Shown: piece after piece, positions 1 to 7,394 of the stretch
How positions within the stretch are numbered: the first letter of the stretch is position 1
How the letters are laid out: each line of letters opens with the position of its first letter
The notes under the pieces: generated by a model
Database searches by the model: none
What the model was told of the DNA's origin: nothing
The model's input: only the letters and a program-made list of their open reading frames with translations
Origin: a candidate division WWE3 bacterium
GTDB taxonomy: Bacteria > Patescibacteriota > WWE3 > UBA101185 > UBA10185
Length of the DNA stretch: 11,081 bases
Direction: 5' to 3'
NCBI GenBank assembly: GCA_020427865.1
Contig: JAGQNX010000051.1
Coordinates: 1-11,081 of the forward strand
Translations under genes and position numbers: made by a program

Positions 1-495
1 TTTTGTATTGATATAGTACACTTTCTAGTTCTGTTTTTATTTCTTCCTTTGACACTTCTGCGATTGACTTCTTCAAAAGGTTCTAACTAACAAGCTTGGT
101 ACTCAAATTAGCAAAGTAAGCAACTTGCGAAACCCCCTCAATGATATCTTTATAGTTTAAAAAACAGCACATTGATTGATTTACATAGCCGTCTTGATTG
201 TTTATATCCTGTTGTAGATGTTTCCCTTGCGTCTCCCCATATTCAATAATTGATAAAATACACTCCTCATAAGACATTTTGTTTTTCTTCCAAAGTCAGC
301 AGATATTTGATATTTTTTCGCTGCTTCTAAACCATTGATATGCTCTTCAATATCATTAGCCTTGGATTTGTTATCTTATTCAACTATTCTTAAATTTTCT
401 GGAAATGGAATGTTAGCTTGTTCAAAGTAAGCATCTAATAGTTCTATATTTATATTCTGAACAAAGTGCGGTACAGTAAAGTATCGCCTTGCCAT
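1..495 (-). pseudogene. Broken gene, 5' part of an unidentified protein; three lesions, runs off the left edge
   Basis: A coding-like sequence begins at the ATG 495-493 (MARRYFTVPHFV...) and reads 39 codons to an in-frame TAA at 376-378. The same frame then continues protein-like for 28 codons (DNKSKANDIEEH... to SADF). Near 290 the coding signal moves by one base into another frame (KKNKMSYEECILS...), which is open to an in-frame TAG at 83-85. It resumes behind the stop (NLLKKSIAEVSKEEIK...) to the window edge. Joined, the pieces give about 160 residues of a mixed helical protein. From memory they resemble the N-terminus of a family of hypothetical proteins of roughly 450 residues starting M-x-x-RYFT-x-P-x-FV; I cannot verify this. 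The sequence lies downstream of res but keeps its own TATAAT box at 540-545, so it was a separate transcription unit. The stops are TAA and TAG, so recoding does not explain them. A sequencing error could explain one lesion but hardly three. Confidence 0.6.
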
Positions 496-520
496 TTTTA
501 TATTTATTCTTATTAACTAA

Positions 521-545
521 CATAGGGCAGTATGGCTGTATTATA
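521..545 (-). promoter_or_regulatory. Promoter -10 box and TACTGCCC element ahead of the broken gene
   Basis: On the minus strand a perfect TATAAT lies at 545-540. Seven bases downstream is TACTGCCC (532-525), flanked by CATA/TATG arms at 521-524 and 531-534. No convincing -35 hexamer is present. The same octamer occurs eight bases after the TATAAT box of mod, so it may be a shared operator or start-site element. The leader ends in an A/T-rich stretch (ATAAATATA) just before the ATG at 495. Confidence 0.45.
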
Positions 546-565
546 CTTTAATTTTGAGGGTGGTT

Positions 566-3115
566 CTATTTGAGCGACAGTTGTTCAACAAGAGCTTTTT
601 GTTTTTGTTGAAGTCTGGCATCAAAAATAATGTGATATTCAAAGTTTTTGTTTAGCTCTTGAAAGTCTCTAAAACCGAGTTCTTTTGAAAATACTTCATC
701 AAAGAGTTCATCTTTTCCCTGTTCATATTGCTTCTTGTTTGCTTCATAAGTAGTTCTTTCTTTGTCACTTTTAACTTCAATTACAATATATCTGCTTTTA
801 CTTGTTTCAATAAGAAAATCTGGATAGTAATTGTAAACTCGTTCCTTTTGAGGACTCCAATACTCAAAGTAAAAGTCTGTGTGAGTTGTATCGTTAAGAT
901 TTCCTGTAAAGTATATATCAGTCACATACTCGTTTGGTTCTAACTCATTTTGTAGAAAGTTAAAAAGTTCTAGTTCGTCTTTAGAGTCAAAAGCATAAGG
1001 GTCAATGTGAAAACCTAATCTGTTGGTTTCTGTGCTTTCTTTATAAACTATTAGACTTTGGTGTTTCTTATCCCTTGTTATATTAAATGGAAAGTTCTTG
1101 GTAAGTTCAATTGTTTCTTCAACCTGTTGGACACTTTCTTTGTAATTGAACATTTGGCTAATAATCTCGTTAGATAGATGCTCAATTATTTCGTCATTCT
1201 TACTAACTAAATCTGTAAGTTCTTCAACATAAAGACCATTATTTAACAGTATTTCTTTAATCTTTAAGCAACCCACATGAGTTGTTAGGCTAAGTTCTGT
1301 AACTATTTCGTAAATTGTTCTTTTATTTGTTTCAATTTGTATTGAATGTTCCTTTGTTGAGGTTAGTTTGGCTTCTGGGTTTCCATTTTCTTTTACTATT
1401 TCTTTTGTTTTAACAATAATATCTGATATATGTTCTCTTAGTTTATCCAAACTAGAAAGTTTAATGCCTTTTATATCTTTGCTTTCAATACTTAAAACTT
1501 CTCTAATTTGCTTTATAACATTAAGTGTTTTTTTCTTTTGTACTTTTAGCTTTAGTTCTATTTTTTCAGCATTTTGTTGTTCTAGGTCGGCTCTTGTTAC
1601 ACCAAAGTTGTTTTCTAACTCATTATCAAGTATTTTGGCATTTTCAGGGGATAAAAAGATTGTTGCTACAGTTGAATTGTCTCCAATGCTTCTCATACAT
1701 CTTGTTGTAGATTGTAGAACAAAGATAGAGCTACTAGGTTTCCTATATAATGCGGTTGCAGTAAGTGACCTGACATTCCAACCCTCTGTACCTTTTCCTA
1801 CTAAAAGGATAAATTGTTTGTTACTTTGAGGTGTATCAAGTACCAAAAATTCTTCTCTGTATTGTTCCGCTTCTGTATGGTATTCAAGTATTTTGTCTGT
1901 GTTTATACCTTTGTTTAGCAATACTTTTTCTAATGCAGGTCTTAAATCTTGTTGTAAATCTTTGATGTTACTTGCGTATATAGCAATTTTTGGTAGTTTT
2001 CCCTCTAATCTGTTTTCGCCATAATTTTCAACAAAGTTTGAAACTACTTGTTCAATAAACTGTTCAGACTTTATGTTTTCATATTCAAAAAACCTTACTT
2101 CTTTAAGTATTCCATGTTCAATTCCTTGTTTTAGTCCAAAATGGTACACAACATCATTTATCATTTTATTATTAACATAAGGTGTTCCGGTGAGGTTTAC
2201 AACATTAACTAGGGGTGTTTTACCCTCTTCGTTAATATGTTTTATAGTCTCTCTTGAACTCTTTAATGTTTTTTCTAGACTATCCCTGCCTTTACTACCA
2301 TAGCTGTGATGTGCTTCATCTACAAAAATTGATAAGTTTTCAAGTCTTCTTATGGCTCTTAATCTGTCATTGATTTTATATTCGTTGTTTCTTGTTGTCT
2401 CATTAAGTAAAAATGGTTGGTCTTTAGTTTCTGTTCTTCTTCGTTTCATTATTATTTTTTGAGAGTTACTTACTACAATGTTGTAGTTTCCAAGAAAGTT
2501 TACTGCTGTATCTGTACTTTCTAAGTAGTGGTATTTTATGTTTAGTAGGGCATTTTGATATTCTTTAGGAATTACTTTTGAATAATCAAATTCTTTTATT
2601 TCTTTCAAACTCTCAATTATTGTTGTATCTGGTGCGAAAACTAGTATGTTCTTTGCAAATCTAGCATCTTCTGGTTTTCTTGTTGATAGAACAAACTCAT
2701 AAAGTATCATTGTACCCATAAGTATTGTTTTTCCGCTTCCCATTGTTAGAGCATATACTTGGTTTGGATATGCAAACTGTCCAAATTCTTTTTCTAGTAG
2801 TTTTTGGATTTTTTCATCTCGTTTTTCATCAAATGCTAGATTGTACTTTTCATCTACACTTATAGGTAATAAATCTATAAACTCTTTGGGTGAACCAAAT
2901 AAACTAGTAATTAAGCTACTTGTGGGTTTATTTCCAAGTATCTCTTTTAGATAAATATATGTTTCTAGTGCTTCAATTTGGGGTGTGTATAAAAAATTAA
3001 CGCTTTTAATATGTCTCAAAATGTTCTTAGTTTCTTTGAACGCACCCTCATAATCTTTTTTTATCCATTCTGTTACTTTTTCTTTAAGTTTCTCAATAAG
3101 GATAGTATTGTCCAT
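566..3115 (-). CDS. res: Type III restriction enzyme, Res subunit (helicase-nuclease)
   Basis: This is the ATP-dependent translocase and endonuclease subunit of a type III restriction-modification system. It acts in a complex with Mod and cleaves unmethylated DNA. It has 849 residues, about the usual length for Res. Superfamily 2 motifs appear in order: Walker A MGSGKT (residues 125-130), DEAH box VDEAHH (265-270), TGT (309-311), motif V GKGTEGWNV (440-448) and motif VI QSTTRCMRSIG (468-478). The C-terminal PD-(D/E)xK nuclease is intact, with YPDF at 764-767 and the E-V-K triad at 780-782 in IVIEVKSD. The start ATG is five bases after the mod stop codon, so the two genes are almost certainly co-transcribed and translationally coupled. 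There is no Shine-Dalgarno sequence. The gene ends in TAG, and no lesions are visible, so the enzyme should be functional. Its recognition sequence cannot be inferred, as Mod sets it. Confidence 0.93.
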   Translation of the reverse strand: MDNTILIEKLKEKVTEWIKKDYEGAFKETKNILRHIKSVNFLYTPQIEALETYIYLKEILGNKPTSSLITSLFGSPKEFIDLLPISVDEKYNLAFDEKRDEKIQKLLEKEFGQFAYPNQVYALTMGSGKTILMGTMILYEFVLSTRKPEDARFAKNILVFAPDTTIIESLKEIKEFDYSKVIPKEYQNALLNIKYHYLESTDTAVNFLGNYNIVVSNSQKIIMKRRRTETKDQPFLLNETTRNNEYKINDRLRAIRRLENLSIFVDEAHHSYGSKGRDSLEKTLKSSRETIKHINEEGKTPLVNVVNLTGTPYVNNKMINDVVYHFGLKQGIEHGILKEVRFFEYENIKSEQFIEQVVSNFVENYGENRLEGKLPKIAIYASNIKDLQQDLRPALEKVLLNKGINTDKILEYHTEAEQYREEFLVLDTPQSNKQFILLVGKGTEGWNVRSLTATALYRKPSSSIFVLQSTTRCMRSIGDNSTVATIFLSPENAKILDNELENNFGVTRADLEQQNAEKIELKLKVQKKKTLNVIKQIREVLSIESKDIKGIKLSSLDKLREHISDIIVKTKEIVKENGNPEAKLTSTKEHSIQIETNKRTIYEIVTELSLTTHVGCLKIKEILLNNGLYVEELTDLVSKNDEIIEHLSNEIISQMFNYKESVQQVEETIELTKNFPFNITRDKKHQSLIVYKESTETNRLGFHIDPYAFDSKDELELFNFLQNELEPNEYVTDIYFTGNLNDTTHTDFYFEYWSPQKERVYNYYPDFLIETSKSRYIVIEVKSDKERTTYEANKKQYEQGKDELFDEVFSKELGFRDFQELNKNFEYHIIFDARLQQKQKALVEQLSLK

Positions 3116-3120
3116 ATCTA

Positions 3121-4890
3121 TTACTTAACTTCAACCTTAAAAGTCTCAAAGTATTCTTCACCTAAAACATCAATTATTTTTATTGCTACTGTTTGTTTAC
3201 CTTTTTTATCGTATGTATATTCGTATCTTGCTTCTATTACAGATTTTTTATCTGGTAAATCCATAATCTCTGCGTTAAATAGTGTTCCGTTATAGTCAAC
3301 ATCAATGCTCACACTATCTATTATTTGTCTAAAGTCTTCTACTTTAGCTTCTGAACCTTGTTTTAACCTTTTTTCATTCTCTAGTTGTAATTTTTTAATC
3401 AATAAAGGTGAATGAAAATCCTTTATTTCAACAGTAAGTTTATTACCTGTTACATTTACTTCTAATTCTGCTTCTGGTGGCTTCTTAAATATCAAATTCT
3501 TTTTGTCGCTTTGAATATCCCTTACTTCAATTTTTACATGTGTTTTATTTTCTTTTTTTATAAAGTCAATTACATCACTTTCAATACCAGAACCTATGAC
3601 AAGTACGCTTTCCTCATAAGTTTCTTCATCTGCTTTTGAGCTACTTTTGGGTGTAAATGTGTCTATGGATTTTTCAATGTTTTTTATCACTTCTGCAATA
3701 TCAAGTTTGTTAAGAACCCTGTTTAATGGCATTACTTTTACATACTTATTATCTAAAGTACCGTCAAAATAGCTTCTTTTCATTGGTTCTACACCATACA
3801 TATCCATAATAATTTCTTTTGCTTCAAGTTCGTTCTTAAACATATCGTACTCATTAACATTCAATACTTTGAAAGCATGATTGCCCTTAAAACCCTTTTC
3901 ATTATTCTTTTTTTGTTCTTGAATTATTTGGTTAAGTCTTTTTGTTGTTGTTTGTATTGCCCCTATGTTTATATCGCACCCAATCCATTTTCTGCCTAAT
4001 CTTTGTGCAACTGCTAGTGTTGTACCACTACCGCAAAAGCAGTCCATTACTAAATCTCCTCTATCAGTAGTAGAATTCACAATTCTTTCTATCAGTTCTT
4101 CGGGTTTTTGTGTTGGGTAAGGTAGATGTTCATTACTTAGTGTAAATACTGCTGAAATATCCCAAACATCATCAACTTGGCTTATTCTAAATTCTCCATG
4201 TTTGTCTTCTCCGTGATTTCTTCCCTTAAACGAGGTCTTAAAGTCTGGTCCATAGATGCAAAAATAGTATTCTTTTTGTTCCTGTGAATAAAACTTATTA
4301 TTTGCACTTTTACTGTAAAAATAGATATTATCGTGTTTTCTCTGAAATTGTTTATCTGCCAAATTACCTGTTCTATAGTGCCATATTATTTCATTCTTGA
4401 AACATTCTACTCCAAATATCTCATCTAGTATAAGTTTTAAGTGAAATCCCCTATGCCAATCTGCCTGTAAAAATAAACTACCAGTATCTGACAGAAGTTC
4501 TCTGATTATACTAAGACGCTCATACATAAATTGTAAATACTCATCATTTTCCCAAATGTCAGTATACTGTTTTTCTTCTAAGAGACTTTGCTGTTGCCCT
4601 TCAAATTTTTCACCTCTTATTCTAACCTTTTTCACATAATCAGCTTTACTATCAAAAGGCGGGTCAATATAAATGAGGTCAATCTTGCCTCTGTAATCTT
4701 TTAAGAGATGTGAGAGAACTTGTAGATTGTCTCCCCAAAATAGTTTGCTAAAATCTTTCGCATTTACATCACCATATACTTCTTTTTCTTGCGCAGGAAA
4801 ATACTCAATGGCTTCTAATGGTTTTTTCCCATACCAATGAAGCATGGGTCTTCCTTTTATTGCTTCTATTTCTTGTGAATTTTTATCCAT
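3121..4890 (-). CDS. mod: Type III DNA adenine methyltransferase, Mod subunit
   Basis: This is a site-specific N6-adenine DNA methyltransferase that recognises the target and methylates one strand; it is also required for Res cleavage. Of its 589 residues, the first 310 hold the beta-class order of motifs: catalytic DPPF (76-79, in YIDPPFDS), the RKHDNIYFYSKS element typical of type III and beta methyltransferases (about 184-195), YPTQKPEELIERIV (258-271), and the AdoMet-binding FCGSGTT (285-291) followed by WIGCDI. Residues from about 310 to 589 contain no motif I recognise; by family precedent this part helps bind Res. The target-recognition domain probably lies between DPPF and the AdoMet motif. 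The gene is first in a mod-res operon, with res starting five bases after its stop. It has its own TATAAT box at 4926-4931 and an inverted repeat over the likely start site. No Shine-Dalgarno is seen before the ATG. Confidence 0.93.
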   Translation of the reverse strand: MDKNSQEIEAIKGRPMLHWYGKKPLEAIEYFPAQEKEVYGDVNAKDFSKLFWGDNLQVLSHLLKDYRGKIDLIYIDPPFDSKADYVKKVRIRGEKFEGQQQSLLEEKQYTDIWENDEYLQFMYERLSIIRELLSDTGSLFLQADWHRGFHLKLILDEIFGVECFKNEIIWHYRTGNLADKQFQRKHDNIYFYSKSANNKFYSQEQKEYYFCIYGPDFKTSFKGRNHGEDKHGEFRISQVDDVWDISAVFTLSNEHLPYPTQKPEELIERIVNSTTDRGDLVMDCFCGSGTTLAVAQRLGRKWIGCDINIGAIQTTTKRLNQIIQEQKKNNEKGFKGNHAFKVLNVNEYDMFKNELEAKEIIMDMYGVEPMKRSYFDGTLDNKYVKVMPLNRVLNKLDIAEVIKNIEKSIDTFTPKSSSKADEETYEESVLVIGSGIESDVIDFIKKENKTHVKIEVRDIQSDKKNLIFKKPPEAELEVNVTGNKLTVEIKDFHSPLLIKKLQLENEKRLKQGSEAKVEDFRQIIDSVSIDVDYNGTLFNAEIMDLPDKKSVIEARYEYTYDKKGKQTVAIKIIDVLGEEYFETFKVEVK

Positions 4891-4900
4891 ATATTTATAT

Positions 4901-4931
4901 TTTACTGTGGGGCAGTAAATTAGTGATTATA
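4901..4931 (-). promoter_or_regulatory. mod promoter with inverted repeat over the transcription start
   Basis: On the minus strand TATAAT lies at 4931-4926. Eight bases downstream is TACTGCCC (4917-4910), which forms part of a perfect 7-bp inverted repeat, TTTACTG/CAGTAAA (4901-4907 and 4913-4919), around a 5-base loop. The predicted start site falls at the edge of the repeat. It could therefore be a repressor operator or a 5'-terminal hairpin in the mod-res mRNA. No good -35 box is visible. The start ATG follows a run of A/T with no Shine-Dalgarno. Confidence 0.5.
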
Positions 4932-4973
4932 TGTTCATTCTACAGTTTATGTGGGCTTTCAACAAACAAAAAA

Positions 4974-6398
4974 CTATATGTTAGTTAGAAACTCCCATAT
5001 CTTAACCATTGCTAAGGTGTCTTGTTCACAGTAGGTAAGTAGGTTATTCAATATCTCTTTCTTTTCTCTATCATCAGAGCTTTCATAAACCATTTTATGC
5101 CAACTAATCATAGCTACTGCACCATTTTGTATATTTAAGTTTTTATAATTTAACTCTGGAACTAATACAGGCAGTACATCTTTTATTGAGTTACTTCCCT
5201 TAAATTGTGGGTCAACATAGTAGTTCTTTTTGAATATGTCCATTAAGTCATATGTGCGATTGTTTATATCTTCCATAAAATCAGCAAAATCTGGGCATAA
5301 TTGAGCCATTTCCTTGTTTCTTCCACATTCAAATCCTTTGTACCAAACAATCACACTACCTTTTTCACTTATATTTTGTTTCATTTGTCTAAGTAATTCC
5401 TTGCTTGGCTCTGTTTGGTCTTGTACCACAAACTCATGGTGTTCTAAGTCTTCCTCTGGCGAATTTAGAACATGCAATGAGTACTGAAACACCATTTGTT
5501 GATATGGTTTATACCCATCAAATATAGGTATCGCTGGATTGTATGACTCATAATCCATGAAATACAAAGGGTATTCTAAGGCTTCTAGTTCCTCGCTAAT
5601 AGCTTTTTTATCAATAAATGGATTGTTACTCCTTGCAACCTCTACTTGTATTTGTTGGTTGGGGGTTAGCTTAAAATCTAGGGGTACATCTTTAATGTCC
5701 AATACATCTTCATCTCTAAGTTGTAGCACTTTCTTTTCAGTTATTCTTGATAAATCGTATATAGACTGTTCTGGTAAGTTTGAAAAGCATAAGTCCTTAC
5801 ATCTGCACTCTTTTGGTTTCCAACACTCTGTAGCTAATTTGTAATTGTCTGTACTAAGCAAAAAAACACAATCTTGCATTTTGTCTTGTGTTTCCTCTTT
5901 TAGAGGAACAACTTTTTCTGTCACATCTTCTGCGGTTAAAAACAAATCTAGCTCAAAGTCTCCCTCTCTTATGTAGTCATTATTTACATGTAGAATAAAA
6001 ACTTTATCAATATCTAAGTGTTTTTCTAAGATAATAGTTTGAAAAGTGGTGTCATAGTAGTGTTCTGGTTTTGGTTTAGTTACACTCTTTATTTCGTATA
6101 TATCCCATTTATTGGTTTGCTCATTTTTGATTAAAATGTCCGTTCTTGCCTCAAACTCACCATCTACAAATGTTTCTTGAAAGGTTAGGTCGCTATTTTT
6201 AGTTGAGTATTTGGGTAGTATGTACTTTTGTGCAAAAAGTTTTGCTTGTTCTTCTACAATGTATCCTTGTTCTATTAGGTGTTTATCAAAATCATTTAGA
6301 GTTAAGTCATATTTGTTGTTTTTTAACGCCCAAAAGTGTCTAGGTGCTTCTAGGTAAACTAAAAAATCTGTTTTTGTAATCAAGTTATTTATGCTCAT
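4974..6398 (-). CDS. DUF2779-type protein: Cas4-like nuclease fused to DnaQ-like DEDDy exonuclease
   Basis: The 474-residue protein appears to carry two nuclease domains. The N-terminal part resembles RecB/Cas4 nucleases: FEARTDILI (D87), then WDIYEIKS (E102, K104), which makes a D...E-x-K site. Downstream is a cysteine group (C192, C198, C200, C204 in the ECWKPKECRCKDLC segment) like the iron-sulphur cluster of Cas4/AddB. The C-terminal part fits DUF2779 with an RNase H/DnaQ fold: YFMDYES (D282, E284), VIVWYKGFECGRN (about 349-361, including E357), acidic residues in RTYDLMDIF (D384, D387), and YCEQD (Y456, D460), the Y-x3-D signature of DEDDy exonucleases. A DNA end-processing role is likely; its place beside a type III restriction system suggests defence or repair. 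No cas genes are nearby, so Cas4 here is a domain resemblance only. The gene has its own promoter, and no Shine-Dalgarno precedes the ATG. Confidence 0.8.
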   Translation of the reverse strand: MSINNLITKTDFLVYLEAPRHFWALKNNKYDLTLNDFDKHLIEQGYIVEEQAKLFAQKYILPKYSTKNSDLTFQETFVDGEFEARTDILIKNEQTNKWDIYEIKSVTKPKPEHYYDTTFQTIILEKHLDIDKVFILHVNNDYIREGDFELDLFLTAEDVTEKVVPLKEETQDKMQDCVFLLSTDNYKLATECWKPKECRCKDLCFSNLPEQSIYDLSRITEKKVLQLRDEDVLDIKDVPLDFKLTPNQQIQVEVARSNNPFIDKKAISEELEALEYPLYFMDYESYNPAIPIFDGYKPYQQMVFQYSLHVLNSPEEDLEHHEFVVQDQTEPSKELLRQMKQNISEKGSVIVWYKGFECGRNKEMAQLCPDFADFMEDINNRTYDLMDIFKKNYYVDPQFKGSNSIKDVLPVLVPELNYKNLNIQNGAVAMISWHKMVYESSDDREKKEILNNLLTYCEQDTLAMVKIWEFLTNI

Positions 6399-6418
6399 AA
6401 TTATATTTATATAGTGCG

Positions 6419-6426
6419 ATTATACT
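6419..6426. promoter_or_regulatory. Overlapping divergent -10 boxes
   Basis: The sequence ATTATACT reads as TATAAT on the minus strand (6424-6419), 20 bases ahead of the DUF2779 start, and as TATACT on the plus strand (6421-6426), 23 bases ahead of the ATG at 6450. Neither has a clear -35 box. If both are real, polymerase binding at one excludes the other, coupling the two genes. The minus-strand leader would be only about 13 bases and is A/T-rich. Confidence 0.35.
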
Positions 6427-6449
6427 ATGGTTGCTGTACAATCTTCCGT

Positions 6450-6614
6450 ATGTGTTTACCAGACAAGGCAGTTAAAGAGTTTATTGAGATATTTGAAAAA
6501 CAATATGGTAAAAAACTTAGTATGGAAGAAGGTAGAGAGTCAGCTCAAAACCTTATTGATTTAATGTATTTACTTCTTAAAACTGATAAAAAACAAAAAG
6601 AGAAAACTAGTTAA
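6450..6614 (+). CDS. Small conserved helical protein of CPR type, function unknown
   Basis: This 54-residue protein is charged and predicted to be helical: LPDKAVKEFIEIFEKQYG, then KLSMEEGRESAQNLIDLMYLL, with a lysine-rich tail. It has no signal peptide or membrane segment. From memory it matches a family of small hypothetical proteins common in Candidate Phyla Radiation genomes, with the pattern (x)EFKxIYKKEFGxxxSxEEAxxxAxxLxxLxxxL. Its function is unknown. I chose the ATG at 6450 because the family-like sequence starts there. A GTG at 6414 in the same frame would add 12 residues (RLYYGCCTIF...) that look unlike the family and would begin upstream of the putative TATACT box. No Shine-Dalgarno is present. 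The gene is the only plus-strand gene in the left 8.4 kb, and its stop overlaps the stop of the convergent ASCH gene in the palindrome TTAA (6611-6614). Confidence 0.65.
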   Translation: MCLPDKAVKEFIEIFEKQYGKKLSMEEGRESAQNLIDLMYLLLKTDKKQKEKTS

Positions 6615-6973
6615 TCATTTATAACTCTTAATCTGTAGGCAAAAACACCCTTTTCAGCTATAACCTTTTTGTAATTAGTTATTGATTCAATTGATTTTAC
6701 CCCTGCATCTAGGTCACCCCCACTAGACAATGTATTCTTTACGCCTTCTTCCACGAGTAGTTTTCTAACATCTTTATATAGTTTTACATTTTCTATATTG
6801 CATTTGAGAGTCTCTTTTGTTTCTTCATTTATAAATACTATATGGTCACCTTTTTCTATTGTTGCATAGTCCAACCTGCCAACCTTTTTATTTGCCCTAA
6901 CTTCTACAGTTTTTGTGCCATTTTTTATTGCATTAAAGGGGCGATTTCTTAATAAAAGGCTATGTATCGCCAT
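6611..6973 (-). CDS. ASCH domain (PUA-like) protein
   Basis: This 120-residue single-domain protein matches the ASCH family (PUA-like beta barrel). The signature G-x-K-T-x-E-x-R is present as NGTKTVEVR (G19, K21, T22, E24, R26), followed by KGDHIVFINEETKETLKCNIENV, the usual beta-strand segment, and a C-terminal GVFAYRLRV strand. ASCH proteins bind RNA or act on modified nucleosides. E. coli YqfB, for example, is an ASCH amidohydrolase for N4-acetylcytidine using Lys21, Thr24 and Glu74; here the position of Thr24 holds Glu, so the same activity should not be assumed. I chose the ATG at 6973 because the family-like MAIHSLLLR starts there and it lies one base after the stop of the preceding gene (TAATATG). 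An upstream ATG at 6991 would lie inside that gene. It is the last gene of the three-gene operon. Its stop overlaps that of the small convergent gene. Confidence 0.8.
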   Translation of the reverse strand: MAIHSLLLRNRPFNAIKNGTKTVEVRANKKVGRLDYATIEKGDHIVFINEETKETLKCNIENVKLYKDVRKLLVEEGVKNTLSSGGDLDAGVKSIESITNYKKVIAEKGVFAYRLRVIND

Positions 6974-6974
6974 A

Positions 6975-7394
6975 TTAAAAAATTTGTTCAATACCTATTT
7001 TGTTTATTACTTCGTTGTATAGTTTAGGATATTTTCTCATATAGGCAAATCCCTGCGGTGCAGTGAAGCCATATTTATCCTTTAGAGTTTTAAGTGTAAG
7101 TGGTTGTTTGAGTTTGTATAAGTGTGTTATTGGAAAGGCAAATTTTGATTTTTTTAAGCCATTGTTAAAATCCTCATTACCGTAACCAATCGTGGGTATT
7201 CTGTTAGGATATTGCACAACTGGTTTAACATCAGCAATATATATAAGTTCTGAAACGGGTGATGTTATATAAAACCATAATCTTGTAGGTGCTGTCTTTG
7301 GTTGATATTTCCTAAACTCGTGTGTTTTTTTCTTTTTTTCAATAAGTTCAGCAAATTGGGGTTTTAAGCTAAACAATACTTCATTTTCCATCAT
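6975..7394 (-). CDS. Second ASCH/PUA-like protein
   Basis: This 139-residue protein belongs to the ASCH/PUA-like group but differs clearly from its neighbour. It begins with ENEVLFSLKPQFAELIE, then K-K-T-H-E-F-R (K23, T24, E26, R28), matching the K-T-x-E-x-R motif, and then RLWFYITSPVSELIYIADV, the typical strand pair. The C-terminal half (GYGNEDFNNG, FAFPITHLYKLKQPL, YGFTAPQGFAYM) looks like the subgroup annotated as PUA-like predicted regulators, which I assign from memory. The chosen start (7394, or ATG 7391 directly after it) overlaps the last 11-14 bases of the synthetase-like gene in another frame, implying translational coupling. A start at 7430 is possible but would add a hydrophobic stretch (VIQFTILWIYL) that lies wholly inside the upstream gene. 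The next ASCH gene begins one base after its TAA. No residues identify a substrate. Confidence 0.78.
   Translation of the reverse strand: MMENEVLFSLKPQFAELIEKKKKTHEFRKYQPKTAPTRLWFYITSPVSELIYIADVKPVVQYPNRIPTIGYGNEDFNNGLKKSKFAFPITHLYKLKQPLTLKTLKDKYGFTAPQGFAYMRKYPKLYNEVINKIGIEQIF

Noticed and set aside
83..277. A separate 64-residue gene starting at the ATG at 277
   Set aside because: Coding-like sequence extends in both directions beyond the ATG and beyond the stop, so it is better read as the middle of one broken gene.
1..495. Stop-codon recoding as explanation for the interrupted frame
   Set aside because: The two stops differ (TAA and TAG), a frameshift is also present, and both codons end intact genes elsewhere in the window.
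1368..1829. Plus-strand open frame of 153 codons inside res, and shorter ones at 728-943, 1525-1710 and 3011-3295
   Set aside because: They are antisense to clear coding sequence of res and mod, give hydrophobic low-complexity translations, and have no motif or ribosome binding site.
4932..4973. Terminator between the DUF2779 gene and mod
   Set aside because: There is a T-rich stretch after the stop on the minus strand, but no hairpin precedes it.
4974..6398. CRISPR-associated Cas4
   Set aside because: No repeat-spacer array or other cas gene is present, and the C-terminal DnaQ-like half marks it as a DUF2779 protein.
6611..6973. N4-acetylcytidine amidohydrolase of YqfB type
   Set aside because: Lys21 is kept, but the position of YqfB Thr24 is Glu, and the rest aligns only at the level of the ASCH fold.
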